This document shows positions 15,933 to 25,200 of a stretch of 35,086 nt of DNA, piece after piece. The notes under the pieces were generated by a model, which was not told the origin of the DNA, ran no database searches, and saw nothing but the letters and a program-made list of their open reading frames with translations. Numbering within the stretch: position 1 is the first letter of the stretch; each line of letters opens with the position of its first letter. A program made the position numbers and the translations under genes. The stretch comes from an uncultured Phycisphaerales bacterium. GTDB lineage: Bacteria; Planctomycetota; Phycisphaerae; Sedimentisphaerales; Anaerobacaceae. The stretch covers positions 1 to 35,086 of the forward strand of contig CALEZT010000151.1 in the NCBI GenBank assembly GCA_937927975.1, in the 5' to 3' direction.

Positions 15933-18900
15933 CTACTGGGTGCTGCCGGAGGTCCCCGCTTGGTAGTGTTTGAGGATCTGCTCCTGTGTCAGAACCAAGC
16001 CATACACGGCGAACTCGTCCAGTTGACCCGCAATCGTCGAGTTGGCAAACGGCGCCGCACGGCCCGCGTTAGCGATGTAGAACGGGTTTTCGAAATCCGC
16101 GAAACCCGCGGAGGTCCACTTGGCCCCATAGGTCAGAGGCACCAGGACCCCATCGACATACACCTTGTAGGGGTCAGGCCCGGGGCTGGCCATACTCTCG
16201 GCCGTCCATACGACATGGTGCCAATTCCCATCGTAGATGTCCTTCACGGATTGGTCGAACGCCGCGCCGTAATCGCCCCCACCCTGCTTTCGCATGAAGA
16301 CCTGGGTACTGCCAACCGTCTTCTGAAACGTAGGCCCCGAATTGCTGGCAACAGATACCGACGTATTGCTCCCCGTGTTGAACGTCCCGAAGATACGCAT
16401 GTTGACGCGAGCATCCGTGGTCTTGATCCAAAATTCAAATGAGACGCCTTCACCCAGAGCGCTACCCAGCGTGCCCAGTGAGGCTGTCACATAGGATGAC
16501 GAATCCGTACCGGGGATCTCCAGGGAGGTACCCCCGATTGTCCCAGGGGCATCGCTTATCAGGACGGGTTTGCCGACATAGGTCCCATTGTGGGCGCCGG
16601 TTGCATCGGCAGCCGTATCCTTGTCATTGCTGCTGGCATCCTCAAATCGGTAGTAAGCGAAGGGCTTATCCGACAGGATGGTGCTGCTGTAGGACCCCGT
16701 TGGAACTGGATCGGTCTTTTCGGGAACCACGTTGCTGAACACACGGCCAAAACCGATGTCGTCGATATAGACCCTACCGACGCCACCCTGGGCGGGGTTG
16801 CTGCGATCGCCAATGCCGATAGACACCATCTTGATACTGTTGAGCTTCAAGCCGGCGACAGCGAATTCGCTCAGAGGAATCCGCCACACCTGCCATCCCG
16901 TCCGCGTGGTCGCCTGCGAATCGGAATGACTCACCATCTTCGTGCGACCGCCGCTATCCTGCAGCACGACGTACAGCGGCGCAGGATCGTTGCCCGGATG
17001 GTCCACGCCGATCTCCGTGGTCGTCCAAGCGCCGCCGACCGTACCTGTGGTGGAAACCTCGGCGAATTGGGCCGTGGCCAGAACACCGGCACTGTGGCTG
17101 CTCACGGCCAGACCGATGTGGACCGATGCGGACATCGGGATCGTCGCGGAGGAAGCCGCGGGATCGGAGCCCACAGGGGTCCACGTCTTGCCGTCTGTTG
17201 AATGCTCGGCCTTGAAAACATCGCCCGTGCGTGTGAGCTTCAACCACACGGGAGCCGTGACGCCAGCCTGTGTCGTATGGGCGGTGATGTCGCCAGAGGA
17301 GACACGACGCTGGAAGGATACGCCGTTCCCGGGCGAGATCACGACCATCGCATGCTTGGCCCCGACCCCCACGTTCTCACGAATCATGACACCGGCCTTA
17401 GCCCAGGCATTCGTGTTGTCCAGACTCTCCACGCGGGCCAAGATTGTGCCGTTGCCGGTGAGCTGCTTGGAGACAAGACGGAACTCATCGCTGGTGCCAA
17501 AGATATCCGTGCCGGCGGCGCTCATAACGATATTGCCCGGCGAACGTTCGACGAACGTGGCCGGCTGGCCATGGAAGTACAGGCGGAGACTGTCGGCCCC
17601 ATGGATGGTCCAGTCCTGAGGTACGGCAAACGTCCGCTCGGCCTCGGAATAGAACGGTGATGCCGCGTTGTCGTACGACAACGGCATGGACTGGCGGCCA
17701 CTATGGACGATCTTCAGCTCGGCAAAGGGCGCCTCGAGATGGCCCACTACGGAGCCCGTCTTGTTCTCCCAGCCATCGATCCACGTCTGGTAGATCCGAT
17801 CGCCTTCATCGTCCGTGTAACTCTCGAAATCATCCACGTCAAGATACTCCCGTGTCGAGAAGGTCCAGACATCTCCTTCCCAGACACCCGGCTCCTCGGC
17901 CAGGTTGACCTCATCGACTCTCCAGTAGTAGCTGCGACCCAGTTCCAGCGCGCCTGTGTCGAAAGCGGGCTCCGAAACCGTCACGGCTGTGATGGCGCCG
18001 TCGGCGACGAGTTTGCCATTGCTGCTGAGATACACGTCGTGCGACGCGGCTCCTCTTCCCGCCCGCCAGTTCAGGACAAGCTGCGGTTCCACGTTCACCG
18101 CCGCGTTGGCTGGATCGGGATGTCGAGCCGACATCGGGATGTACAGAAACTGAACTTCGCTCAACCCATATTGCTGGAGCACCCCGCCCCAGTTGCTTAG
18201 AGCGGTGATCCTCACATATCTGGTGGCCTTCCCTCCGAAGTCGATCGCCGTATTGGAGGCGTAGTTCGCCTTGCCCGAGGCGCGAGCGAACTGGTGGTCG
18301 CCGTTCAGGCTCGTCCAGGCGGTCCCGTCAAGGGAGTATTCGATGATCACCCCCTTGATCCCAACGCCGAGAAGTGACTCGGTGGCCGTGTTGTGATTCC
18401 ACACCTGCATCTGGTGGAGGAGATACACCTTGTCGAATTGATACTGGATCCAGGCCACATCTCCCGCTGCGACGACCCCGCTGAGCCACATGTTGGCCGG
18501 TTCGACCGAGTGCAGACCGTCGACCAAACCCGATCCGTTGATGGAGTTCTGCGGGCCTTCCTCCTCGCTGTTGCGGCTTGACGCGATGGCGGTGATCTGC
18601 GCGCCGTCGAGCGTCAACGAGAGCGGCTCAACCGTGAAGCTCCAGATCTCTCCATTGAAGATGCTGTAATCGGGAGCGGCATTGACCTCGTCGACCCGCC
18701 AGTAGTACGTCTGTCCGAAGACTAACAGACCTGGGTCGAAGGCGTTGGCATCCTGACCCCGGCTGATCAGGACTCCCCTTGTATCCGCTCGGTCGGCCAT
18801 GGCGACATCATCGAGAGTGGTACCCAGGTACACATCGTGCGTTGCAGCGGACTCGCCCGGCGTCCAACTCAGCACCACGTCATAGGGCACATCGGTTGCG

Positions 18901-19784
18901 CCGGCGGCCGGAGAGGGACTGCTGGCATACACCGGTTCCGTCCAAGCCGCCTCATAGTGGTTGAGAATCTGCTCCGGCGTGAGCACCCGATCGTAGATGG
19001 CAAACTCATCCAATTGCCCATCCATCCCCGGCGAAGTTGCCACAAGAGGAGGCGCCGCTCGGCCGGCGTTGGCGATATAGAGGGGATTGTCGAAGTTGGC
19101 GAACACTGCAGTAGCCCACCGGGCCCCGTAGGTCAGAGGAACCAAGAGGCCATCGACATACACCTTGTAGGGATCGGGCCCGGGGCTGGCCATGTTCTCG
19201 GCCGTCCACACCACATGGTGCCAATTCCCGTCATAAATGTTCTTCACGGACTGGTCGAACGCCGCGCCGTAATCGCCCCCACCCTGCTTTCGCATGAAGA
19301 CCTGGGTACTCCCGACTGTCTGTTGATAGGCGGGCCCGGAGTTGCCGGCAATCGTCACCGATGTGTTACTGCCCGTGTTGAACGTCCCGAAGATGCGCAT
19401 GTTCACACGGGCATCCGTGGTCTTGATCCAGAACTCAAACGACACTCCATTGCCCAAGACCGCACCGAAGGAGGCGACCGGCGCTTGCACGTACGACACC
19501 CCGCCCGGATTGATCTGGAGCGACGTGCCCCCGACCTTGCCGGGGACATCGCCGGCCAGCCCAAGACTGCCGGCGTAGGTGCCCGAGTATTTGCCCGTCG
19601 CATCGGCGGCCGTCCCCCCATTGTTGCTGCTACCGTCCTCGAATCGGTAGTAGGCAAAGGGCTGGTCCGAGAGCACGACGCTGCTGTAGCCACCGGCCAC
19701 AACCATGCGGGTCATGGACAGCAGGAACACGCTGATGAAAATCGACGAGAACATTCTTTGGCGTCTTGCATGAACCCTTCTCAT
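15933..19784 (-). CDS. Giant secreted multi-module binding protein with duplicated LamG ends
   Basis: I place the start at the ATG at 19784 (1283 residues), 8 nt after GGAGG; a TTG at 19799 would lie on the Shine-Dalgarno itself. After a signal anchor or peptide (MFSSIFISVFLLSM...VVAG) come LamG-1 (about 32-277), FN3-like, F5/8-type discoidin, a second FN3-like, a DDFESYTDDEG module, a DUF1349-like domain (WAKAGVMIRENV), a beta-sandwich ending YIDDIGFG, and LamG-2 to the C-terminus. The two LamG copies are about 90% identical in DNA over part of their length. No catalytic domain is seen. It lies 136 bp downstream of the URO-D gene with its own promoter candidate. The likely role is extracellular glycan or surface binding, by analogy of domains only. 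Confidence 0.87.
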   Translation of the reverse strand: MRRVHARRQRMFSSIFISVFLLSMTRMVVAGGYSSVVLSDQPFAYYRFEDGSSNNGGTAADATGKYSGTYAGSLGLAGDVPGKVGGTSLQINPGGVSYVQAPVASFGAVLGNGVSFEFWIKTTDARVNMRIFGTFNTGSNTSVTIAGNSGPAYQQTVGSTQVFMRKQGGGDYGAAFDQSVKNIYDGNWHHVVWTAENMASPGPDPYKVYVDGLLVPLTYGARWATAVFANFDNPLYIANAGRAAPPLVATSPGMDGQLDEFAIYDRVLTPEQILNHYEAAWTEPVYASSPSPAAGATDVPYDVVLSWTPGESAATHDVYLGTTLDDVAMADRADTRGVLISRGQDANAFDPGLLVFGQTYYWRVDEVNAAPDYSIFNGEIWSFTVEPLSLTLDGAQITAIASSRNSEEEGPQNSINGSGLVDGLHSVEPANMWLSGVVAAGDVAWIQYQFDKVYLLHQMQVWNHNTATESLLGVGIKGVIIEYSLDGTAWTSLNGDHQFARASGKANYASNTAIDFGGKATRYVRITALSNWGGVLQQYGLSEVQFLYIPMSARHPDPANAAVNVEPQLVLNWRAGRGAASHDVYLSSNGKLVADGAITAVTVSEPAFDTGALELGRSYYWRVDEVNLAEEPGVWEGDVWTFSTREYLDVDDFESYTDDEGDRIYQTWIDGWENKTGSVVGHLEAPFAELKIVHSGRQSMPLSYDNAASPFYSEAERTFAVPQDWTIHGADSLRLYFHGQPATFVERSPGNIVMSAAGTDIFGTSDEFRLVSKQLTGNGTILARVESLDNTNAWAKAGVMIRENVGVGAKHAMVVISPGNGVSFQRRVSSGDITAHTTQAGVTAPVWLKLTRTGDVFKAEHSTDGKTWTPVGSDPAASSATIPMSASVHIGLAVSSHSAGVLATAQFAEVSTTGTVGGAWTTTEIGVDHPGNDPAPLYVVLQDSGGRTKMVSHSDSQATTRTGWQVWRIPLSEFAVAGLKLNSIKMVSIGIGDRSNPAQGGVGRVYIDDIGFGRVFSNVVPEKTDPVPTGSYSSTILSDKPFAYYRFEDASSNDKDTAADATGAHNGTYVGKPVLISDAPGTIGGTSLEIPGTDSSSYVTASLGTLGSALGEGVSFEFWIKTTDARVNMRIFGTFNTGSNTSVSVASNSGPTFQKTVGSTQVFMRKQGGGDYGAAFDQSVKDIYDGNWHHVVWTAESMASPGPDPYKVYVDGVLVPLTYGAKWTSAGFADFENPFYIANAGRAAPFANSTIAGQLDEFAVYGLVLTQEQILKHYQAGTSGSTQ
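16141..16320. repeat. Intragenic direct repeat, copy in LamG-2
   Basis: This segment aligns without gaps to 19141-19320, exactly 3000 bp away, with 17 mismatches in 180 positions by eye. A run of 59 identical bases spans 16252-16310. Confidence 0.9.
19141..19320. repeat. Intragenic direct repeat, copy in LamG-1
   Basis: Partner of 16141-16320. The identical 59-base run spans 19252-19310. Similarity continues on both sides at a lower level. Confidence 0.9.
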
Positions 19785-19895
19785 GATGAAGTCCTCCAAG
19801 TTAGTATGGTATTGTCGGCTCTATTGTCCATCGGCCATTTGCGCGGCTTCATTTCGCCCTTGACCTGCATCTGGACATCTTTGTTCGAATTCCAC

Positions 19896-19924
19896 TACTT
19901 ATGCGCTTGAATTCACATACTCAA
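19896..19924 (-). promoter_or_regulatory. Possible promoter for the 1283-residue LamG gene
   Basis: On the minus strand, TTGAGT (19924-19919), 17 bp, then TAAGTA (19901-19896). The -35 overlaps the stop of the URO-D gene. No copy of the 18-bp operator follows it. Confidence 0.35.
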
Positions 19925-20994
19925 TCGTTCGAAATTGGGAGGCTGAAATGAGCCTGCGACAGCGTTTTCTCACACACATTCGACACAAAACCTCGCGATG
20001 CTCCGCAGAACGCTTCGAACACCTCGTCGCTGGCACAAGCGGGAATCTCGCATCCGGCGCTGAGCATATACCGGTGCCCCTTCGTCCTTTCCAGCAAGTC
20101 CCAGCAGCGAGTGCGGCATCGCTCGGGCGAGACCTCGGAGAAATCCGTCACCGGGTTCAGATTGCCCTTGAAGCAGATCCCCGATTGGGAATACGTCCGG
20201 CACGCCAGGTCGAAATCGACCAGATGATCGACATTGAAGAGATCGGCCCCGCAGGTGGTCATATCCTTCAGCAGCCGGCTGGTGTCACCGCAGATATGCA
20301 GTTTCACCATGGCTCCCGCTTCATGCAGAGCCTGGCAGACCTCCCGCTCATACGGCAGGGCGAATTCCCGGTATGACGCAGGAGAAAGCAGAGAAGCAGC
20401 CGAGTCTCCCAGCCCCAACATCTCGGCGCCCGTCTCAACCTGCGCCAAGGCGTAATCGACGACACACTCCTTCATGAAGTCGATGATTTGATGGGCCAGG
20501 CCCGGGTCATCGTGAATCAACACCAGGAAGTTCTCCAGGCCACAAGCCAGACATGCCTCGGCGAAAGGCATGTTCAGCCAACCCAAGACCAGGCATTCCT
20601 TTCCCACGGCTTTGACCAGAATTTCTAACGCCCGGAGACGATCCGCGATCCGGCTGCCCTTGCGAGCCGGGTCGGGTCGCTTCAGATACCTCAGGTCGGC
20701 CACGCTGCGAAGGAGGGGCGTCTGCAGGAAGGGTGGCTGATCTTCGGGGTAGGTGATCTGCCCCCCGAAATCCGCGGGTAGTCGAGCCGTATCCGAGGCG
20801 ACGGTGAGGGCATCCGGATGGAAGCGATCATAGATGGACAACTGGGCCTCGGCCAAGGCGGCTCCATTCGTCGCGAACTCGCGGTAGCTCAACCCGGCGC
20901 GGTCGGCCGCAAAGGCCATCAGCAGCGGAAACACCGGAACACGATCCACCGGCTCTCCCCGAATAGCGGCCAGGCTGCGCTGCTTGCTGTTCAT
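19921..20994 (-). CDS. URO-D superfamily protein, MtbA/MtaA-like (cluster B)
   Basis: This 357-residue protein has the URO-D start MNSKQRSLAAIRGEPVDRVP and the zinc triad typical of methylcobamide:thiol methyltransferases: His233-Ile-Cys235-Gly-Asp, and Cys315 in LSAGCEIP. The heme enzyme HemE lacks this triad, so methyl transfer from a corrinoid to a thiol or similar acceptor is the family expectation. No corrinoid-binding protein or substrate-specific methyltransferase is encoded in the window. It is 46 bp downstream of the transporter gene in the same direction and is probably the last gene of the five-gene run that starts at 28064. It is only distantly similar to the URO-D protein of operon A. 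Confidence 0.85.
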   Translation of the reverse strand: MNSKQRSLAAIRGEPVDRVPVFPLLMAFAADRAGLSYREFATNGAALAEAQLSIYDRFHPDALTVASDTARLPADFGGQITYPEDQPPFLQTPLLRSVADLRYLKRPDPARKGSRIADRLRALEILVKAVGKECLVLGWLNMPFAEACLACGLENFLVLIHDDPGLAHQIIDFMKECVVDYALAQVETGAEMLGLGDSAASLLSPASYREFALPYEREVCQALHEAGAMVKLHICGDTSRLLKDMTTCGADLFNVDHLVDFDLACRTYSQSGICFKGNLNPVTDFSEVSPERCRTRCWDLLERTKGHRYMLSAGCEIPACASDEVFEAFCGASRGFVSNVCEKTLSQAHFSLPISND

Positions 20995-21040
20995 GGTTCA
21001 GCCACCCTACACTCACCCACTCCCTACATGTGACGCTTTC

Positions 21041-22240
21041 TCACGTCGATCCAGTCTCCCGCACAACAGCCGAGAGGGACGTGCCGACGGCAGCCCCGGA
21101 AGGCGATGCCCTGCCAGAAGAAGACATCTGGGGATCGTCCGCACTTCGCCGCCACCAGGACGCCAGGACTGAACTGGTCACTGCGCTCCAGGGCCCGAAG
21201 ACGGCCGATCCCAGGGCGGCGACAGGACTCTTCAACACGTTGAAGGCCAGACTGGTCGCCATCCCGCCGTTCTGGATGCCTACCTCCAGAGCCACGGTGC
21301 GACTGTCTCTGCAGTTCAGCCCAACCAGTCGTCCCCCATAGTATCCTAACGTATATCCCGCAGCGTTGTGGCAGGCGGCCGCGCCGAACAGGGCCAGTCC
21401 CACGTGCAGGAACTGGTCCCGCGAAGTCGCCACTGTCACCGCGATCACCATGCAGATCGCCACCATCGCGAGGACCGGCATGAAAGGCTTCAATCTCCGT
21501 GCCATACGGGGAAGGTAGCGGTTGATCAGCAGGCCCAGAACGACAGGCACAATGATAATCTTCAGGATCGAGGACATCATGGGCCAAACGGCGATCGGCA
21601 CATACTGCCCTGCCAGCCATCTCACGATAAGCGGCGTTGCCAAAGGCGAAATCAAGGTGGAGCACGCGGTCATGGTGACGGACAGGGCCACGTTGGCGCC
21701 TGCAATATAGGCGATCACGTTGGAGGCGGTTCCCCCGGGAACCGAGCCGATCAGGATCAACCCCGTGGCCACTTCGGGCTCCAACCGAAAGACCCTGGAG
21801 AAGGCCAGGGCGCCCAGCGGCATCACCGTGAACTGCAGCACGGCCCCGATGAGAACAGCCCTGGGCACGCGAACCACGCGGGCAAAATCCGCGAAAGTCA
21901 GGGTCATTCCCATTCCAAACATGATGACCTGCACCAGCGGGGAGATGACCCGCTTCAATTCGAAAGTCCCCCAGGCCGTGAACTGGGACGGATAGAACAG
22001 GGCATGGAGAACAAACGCCAGAACCCACCCGGTGAACGCCAGCCCCTTGAACCGCCTGCTGGCCTGAGCCGCCAGGGCCACGAAGACAAGAGCAAGAACA
22101 AGCCCCCAGCCAAGAACACGCTGGAAACCCCCAGCACCCGCAGACAGGCCAACGACACAGCTCACAAGGCTGAACGCCAGGAGCCATGTGCTTGCTCGCG
22201 GCTGCCAACTCAATCGGGATGCGGACAATAGCGTCTTCAT
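21041..22240 (-). CDS. Bile acid:Na+ symporter (BASS) family transporter
   Basis: A 399-residue multi-helix membrane protein carrying BASS-family signatures: GMGMTLTFADFARV, GSVPGGTASNVIAYIAGANVALSV and ALEVGIQNGGMA. The family moves organic anions such as bile acids, pantothenate, pyruvate and other carboxylates with Na+. The ATG at 22240 shares one base with the TGA of the preceding sialidase-like gene (TGATG), so translation is coupled; a TTG at 22243 is less likely. A Ser-rich tail of roughly 50 residues follows the last helix. In cluster B it takes the position that the SSS transporter has in operon A, which suggests uptake of an anionic product. Substrate is unknown. Confidence 0.9.
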   Translation of the reverse strand: MKTLLSASRLSWQPRASTWLLAFSLVSCVVGLSAGAGGFQRVLGWGLVLALVFVALAAQASRRFKGLAFTGWVLAFVLHALFYPSQFTAWGTFELKRVISPLVQVIMFGMGMTLTFADFARVVRVPRAVLIGAVLQFTVMPLGALAFSRVFRLEPEVATGLILIGSVPGGTASNVIAYIAGANVALSVTMTACSTLISPLATPLIVRWLAGQYVPIAVWPMMSSILKIIIVPVVLGLLINRYLPRMARRLKPFMPVLAMVAICMVIAVTVATSRDQFLHVGLALFGAAACHNAAGYTLGYYGGRLVGLNCRDSRTVALEVGIQNGGMATSLAFNVLKSPVAALGSAVFGPWSAVTSSVLASWWRRSADDPQMSSSGRASPSGAAVGTSLSAVVRETGST

Positions 22241-25200
22241 CAATCCCCGGCCAGAGATGTAATCGGTATGACTGCCAATTCCGCACTGTTGTTATTCCAC
22301 AGTTCCCTTCCCGTCCCTACGCGTCCCACGCCCCCGCCGCTGTTGGAGTATCCCACGTAGAGCCTCCCTTCGTGCTCGACGGCGTAGGGGTAGGCCAATG
22401 CCGCACCGGGGTGCGACTCGCCGGGGCCCTCGTGTTCGGCATCCCGAATGCGAAAGACCCGGCTGAACCGCGCTTCACCGGGGCGCGTCACGGCAATCGT
22501 CAGGGGACTGCGGCGCCCCCCGCTGTCGGCCGTGGTCGTGCATATCAAGTACTGCTGCCCGGTGCTAAGCGTTCCCGTATAGGGCTTGGACGTAGCCATG
22601 GGCAGATTGCTCGGACGCGAGGGGCTCCAGGTCCGCCCAAAATCCTCGCTCACCGCCACCAGAGCAAGCGCCTGTTGGCCGTAGCGCGAGATGTTGATCA
22701 CGCGGCGGTCGTCGAGGACCACCGTGGACTCCCCCCAGATCTTCCCCACCGAGGGGTCCTTGGGGATCACTACAAGATCCCATTTCGTCAGATCGTCGCC
22801 ATGGCTGATGGCGACGCCGGGAAGTCCGCCGCCGAACCCGGACATGATCCAGTTCCCATCCTGCATCTTCAACGGTTCCTGCATGGGCCAGAATCCGCCG
22901 TCCACAACCACACCTTTTGCCTGCCACTGGCCCGCCTGCTCATCCAGGACGTACGCGCGGGTATGGATTCGCTCCATGCTATTGTAGAAGGCGCCCTGGA
23001 ATGCCCAGAGGCGGCCTTGATGAGAGAGAAAGACGCCATGACTGACCGCCAGATTGCCGTGGCCGGAATCAATCGTGAAGACCTCGCCCCAGGTCCTGCC
23101 GCCATCCGTGCTGATGCGGCCTCGCGCCTCTTCTGAGCCGGTGTTTTCGGGCCCCTTGTTGTGACCGAAGGAGGCATAGAGCCTGCCCTTGTGCCACGCT
23201 AGCGCCAGCCCGTGCAGGAACCGATATGCGTCCTTCTGGAACTCGTAGGGCTTGATCACGGAGAAACGCACGTCTCGCGGCGTGGGGAGATCGACGGCTT
23301 TCGGCACCGCGCCACCGCCCCAGATTTCGATGGGTTTGGGCTCCTCAAGCACAGACACCGGGATCACCGCCAGTTCGTTCGCCGCGTGGCTCTTGTGGGT
23401 GTAGCCGACGTAAAGCTTTCCTTCGTGCTCCACGGCATAGGGATAGCTGAAATCGGCCTTCGGGTCGGACACCCCGGGGCCTTCCGGAAAGACAGAGTGG
23501 CGAATTACGAAGACTCTGCTGAAGACCGCTTCCCCCGGTTGGCTCACCGCGATGGTCAAGGGGGAGCGCCGGCCGCCGCTGTCGCCGGTGGTCGTGCAGA
23601 CCAGGAAACGCTGCCCGGTGCTGAGCGTGCCGGCGTAGGGCTTGCTGGTCGCCATCGGCAGATTGGATGGCGTTGACCGCGTCCAGGTGCGTCCACAGTC
23701 GTCGCTAATGGCCGCAAGGGCGACTGCCTTTCCACCGTAGCGGGCGATATTGAGGATGCGTCTTTCTTCGACGATTACGGTGGACTCGCCCCAGATCTTG
23801 CCCAGTCCTGTTGCGGCCGGAATGACCACCAGATCCCAATGCGTGAAATCGTCGCCTCGGCTGATGGCCACCGCGGGCAGATCGCCCGCGACGTCGTAGC
23901 CATGCGAAATCCTCGCTCCGGCCATGATCCAGTTCCCGTCGGCCATCTTCTGCGGCTCCTGCATGGGCCAGAAGCCGGCCTCGACGACCACGCCCTGCGG
24001 CTCCCAGTCGCCAGTGTTCTCGTTCAGAGTGTACGCGCGGGAGTGGGTGCGCTGGAACTTGTCATAGAACGCCCCCATGAAGGCCCATAGCCGGTCCTTG
24101 TGAGACAGGAACACACCATGGCTCACGCCGAGATTGCCCTCGCCATGATCCATTACGATGGGCGCACCCCAGGTCTTGCCGCCATCGCGGCTGACACGTA
24201 CGTGCGCCTCCTCGGTCGGCGTGTTTTCCGCACCTCGGTTGAAGCCGTAGGATGCGTACAGCTTGCCCTTGTGCCACGCCAGACCGACCCCAAGTGTCCA
24301 GTTGCACGCATCGGCGTCCGGGCGTTGTTTCTTAAGGACATGGAATTCGACGCCCTCGAGCGACGGGATATCGGCAGAGTTCGGTAGCGCGTCACCGTCC
24401 CAGAGCTTCACCGGGTCAACGATCTCGATCTTGTGCGGTGTCGTCTGCTTGTCCGCCATCGCATGGATCGCGACGTCCGTCAGCGCCACGCGATAGAGCG
24501 ACACCTCGTCGATTGCACCAAACCACATCTGCCGGAGTTGACCACCGTCGTCGATGCCGCCGAAAGTGACGGGCGCGGTTGTCCGGGGAATCGCCCGCCC
24601 CAGCAGTCCTTCCCCTTCGAGTTTTCCATTGACGTAGAGGCGGGCATAACCCGCATCCACAGTAACCGCAAGGTGATGCCAGGCTCCTGGCACGGGGCTG
24701 GTCTTTGACCCCACCGTCTTCCAGCCGCCCTGATACAGGTAGAACCGAAAACAGTTGTCATCGTCGAGCATCAATCCCCATTCACGCTGGCCGGCCGGGT
24801 AGACGTTCTTGGCTACGATCATCTGCTGACCACGATTGAGCCCGTACACGTTGACCCAGGCGGAAATGCTGAACGTAGCGTTGGAGAAGTCCAGATCGTC
24901 TGTGGACGGAATCACCACGTAGTCCCCCACGCCGTTCAACCGGATTGCCTGCCCTGTCACGCCGGGGACCGCCTCAGGATCGCCGCGGATTGTGCCATGA
25001 AGGCTACCGGAAAAATCGCGGGCCACAGCATCACGCAGGTCCTCGAAAGACCATGATCCGACGATTGGTCCGCTGTCCGCCGGCGGTTGTGCACCCGGAA
25101 TCGTGGATAGGGCAGCCTGCAGCGAGGAGATCGGGATGATCGCCAGTTCCGCGCTGTTGCGGTTGCCGCCTCTTGTGCCCGAATTAGAATATGCCACATA

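Noticed and set aside
15651..16442. A 263-codon plus-strand frame covering the intergenic region and the end of the LamG gene
   Set aside because: Mostly antisense to the LamG coding region. The intergenic part contains promoter and operator elements.
21024..22286. A 420-codon minus-strand frame overlapping the transporter
   Set aside because: Out of frame with the BASS protein and without its motifs. The coupled start at 22240 and the membrane helices support the other frame.
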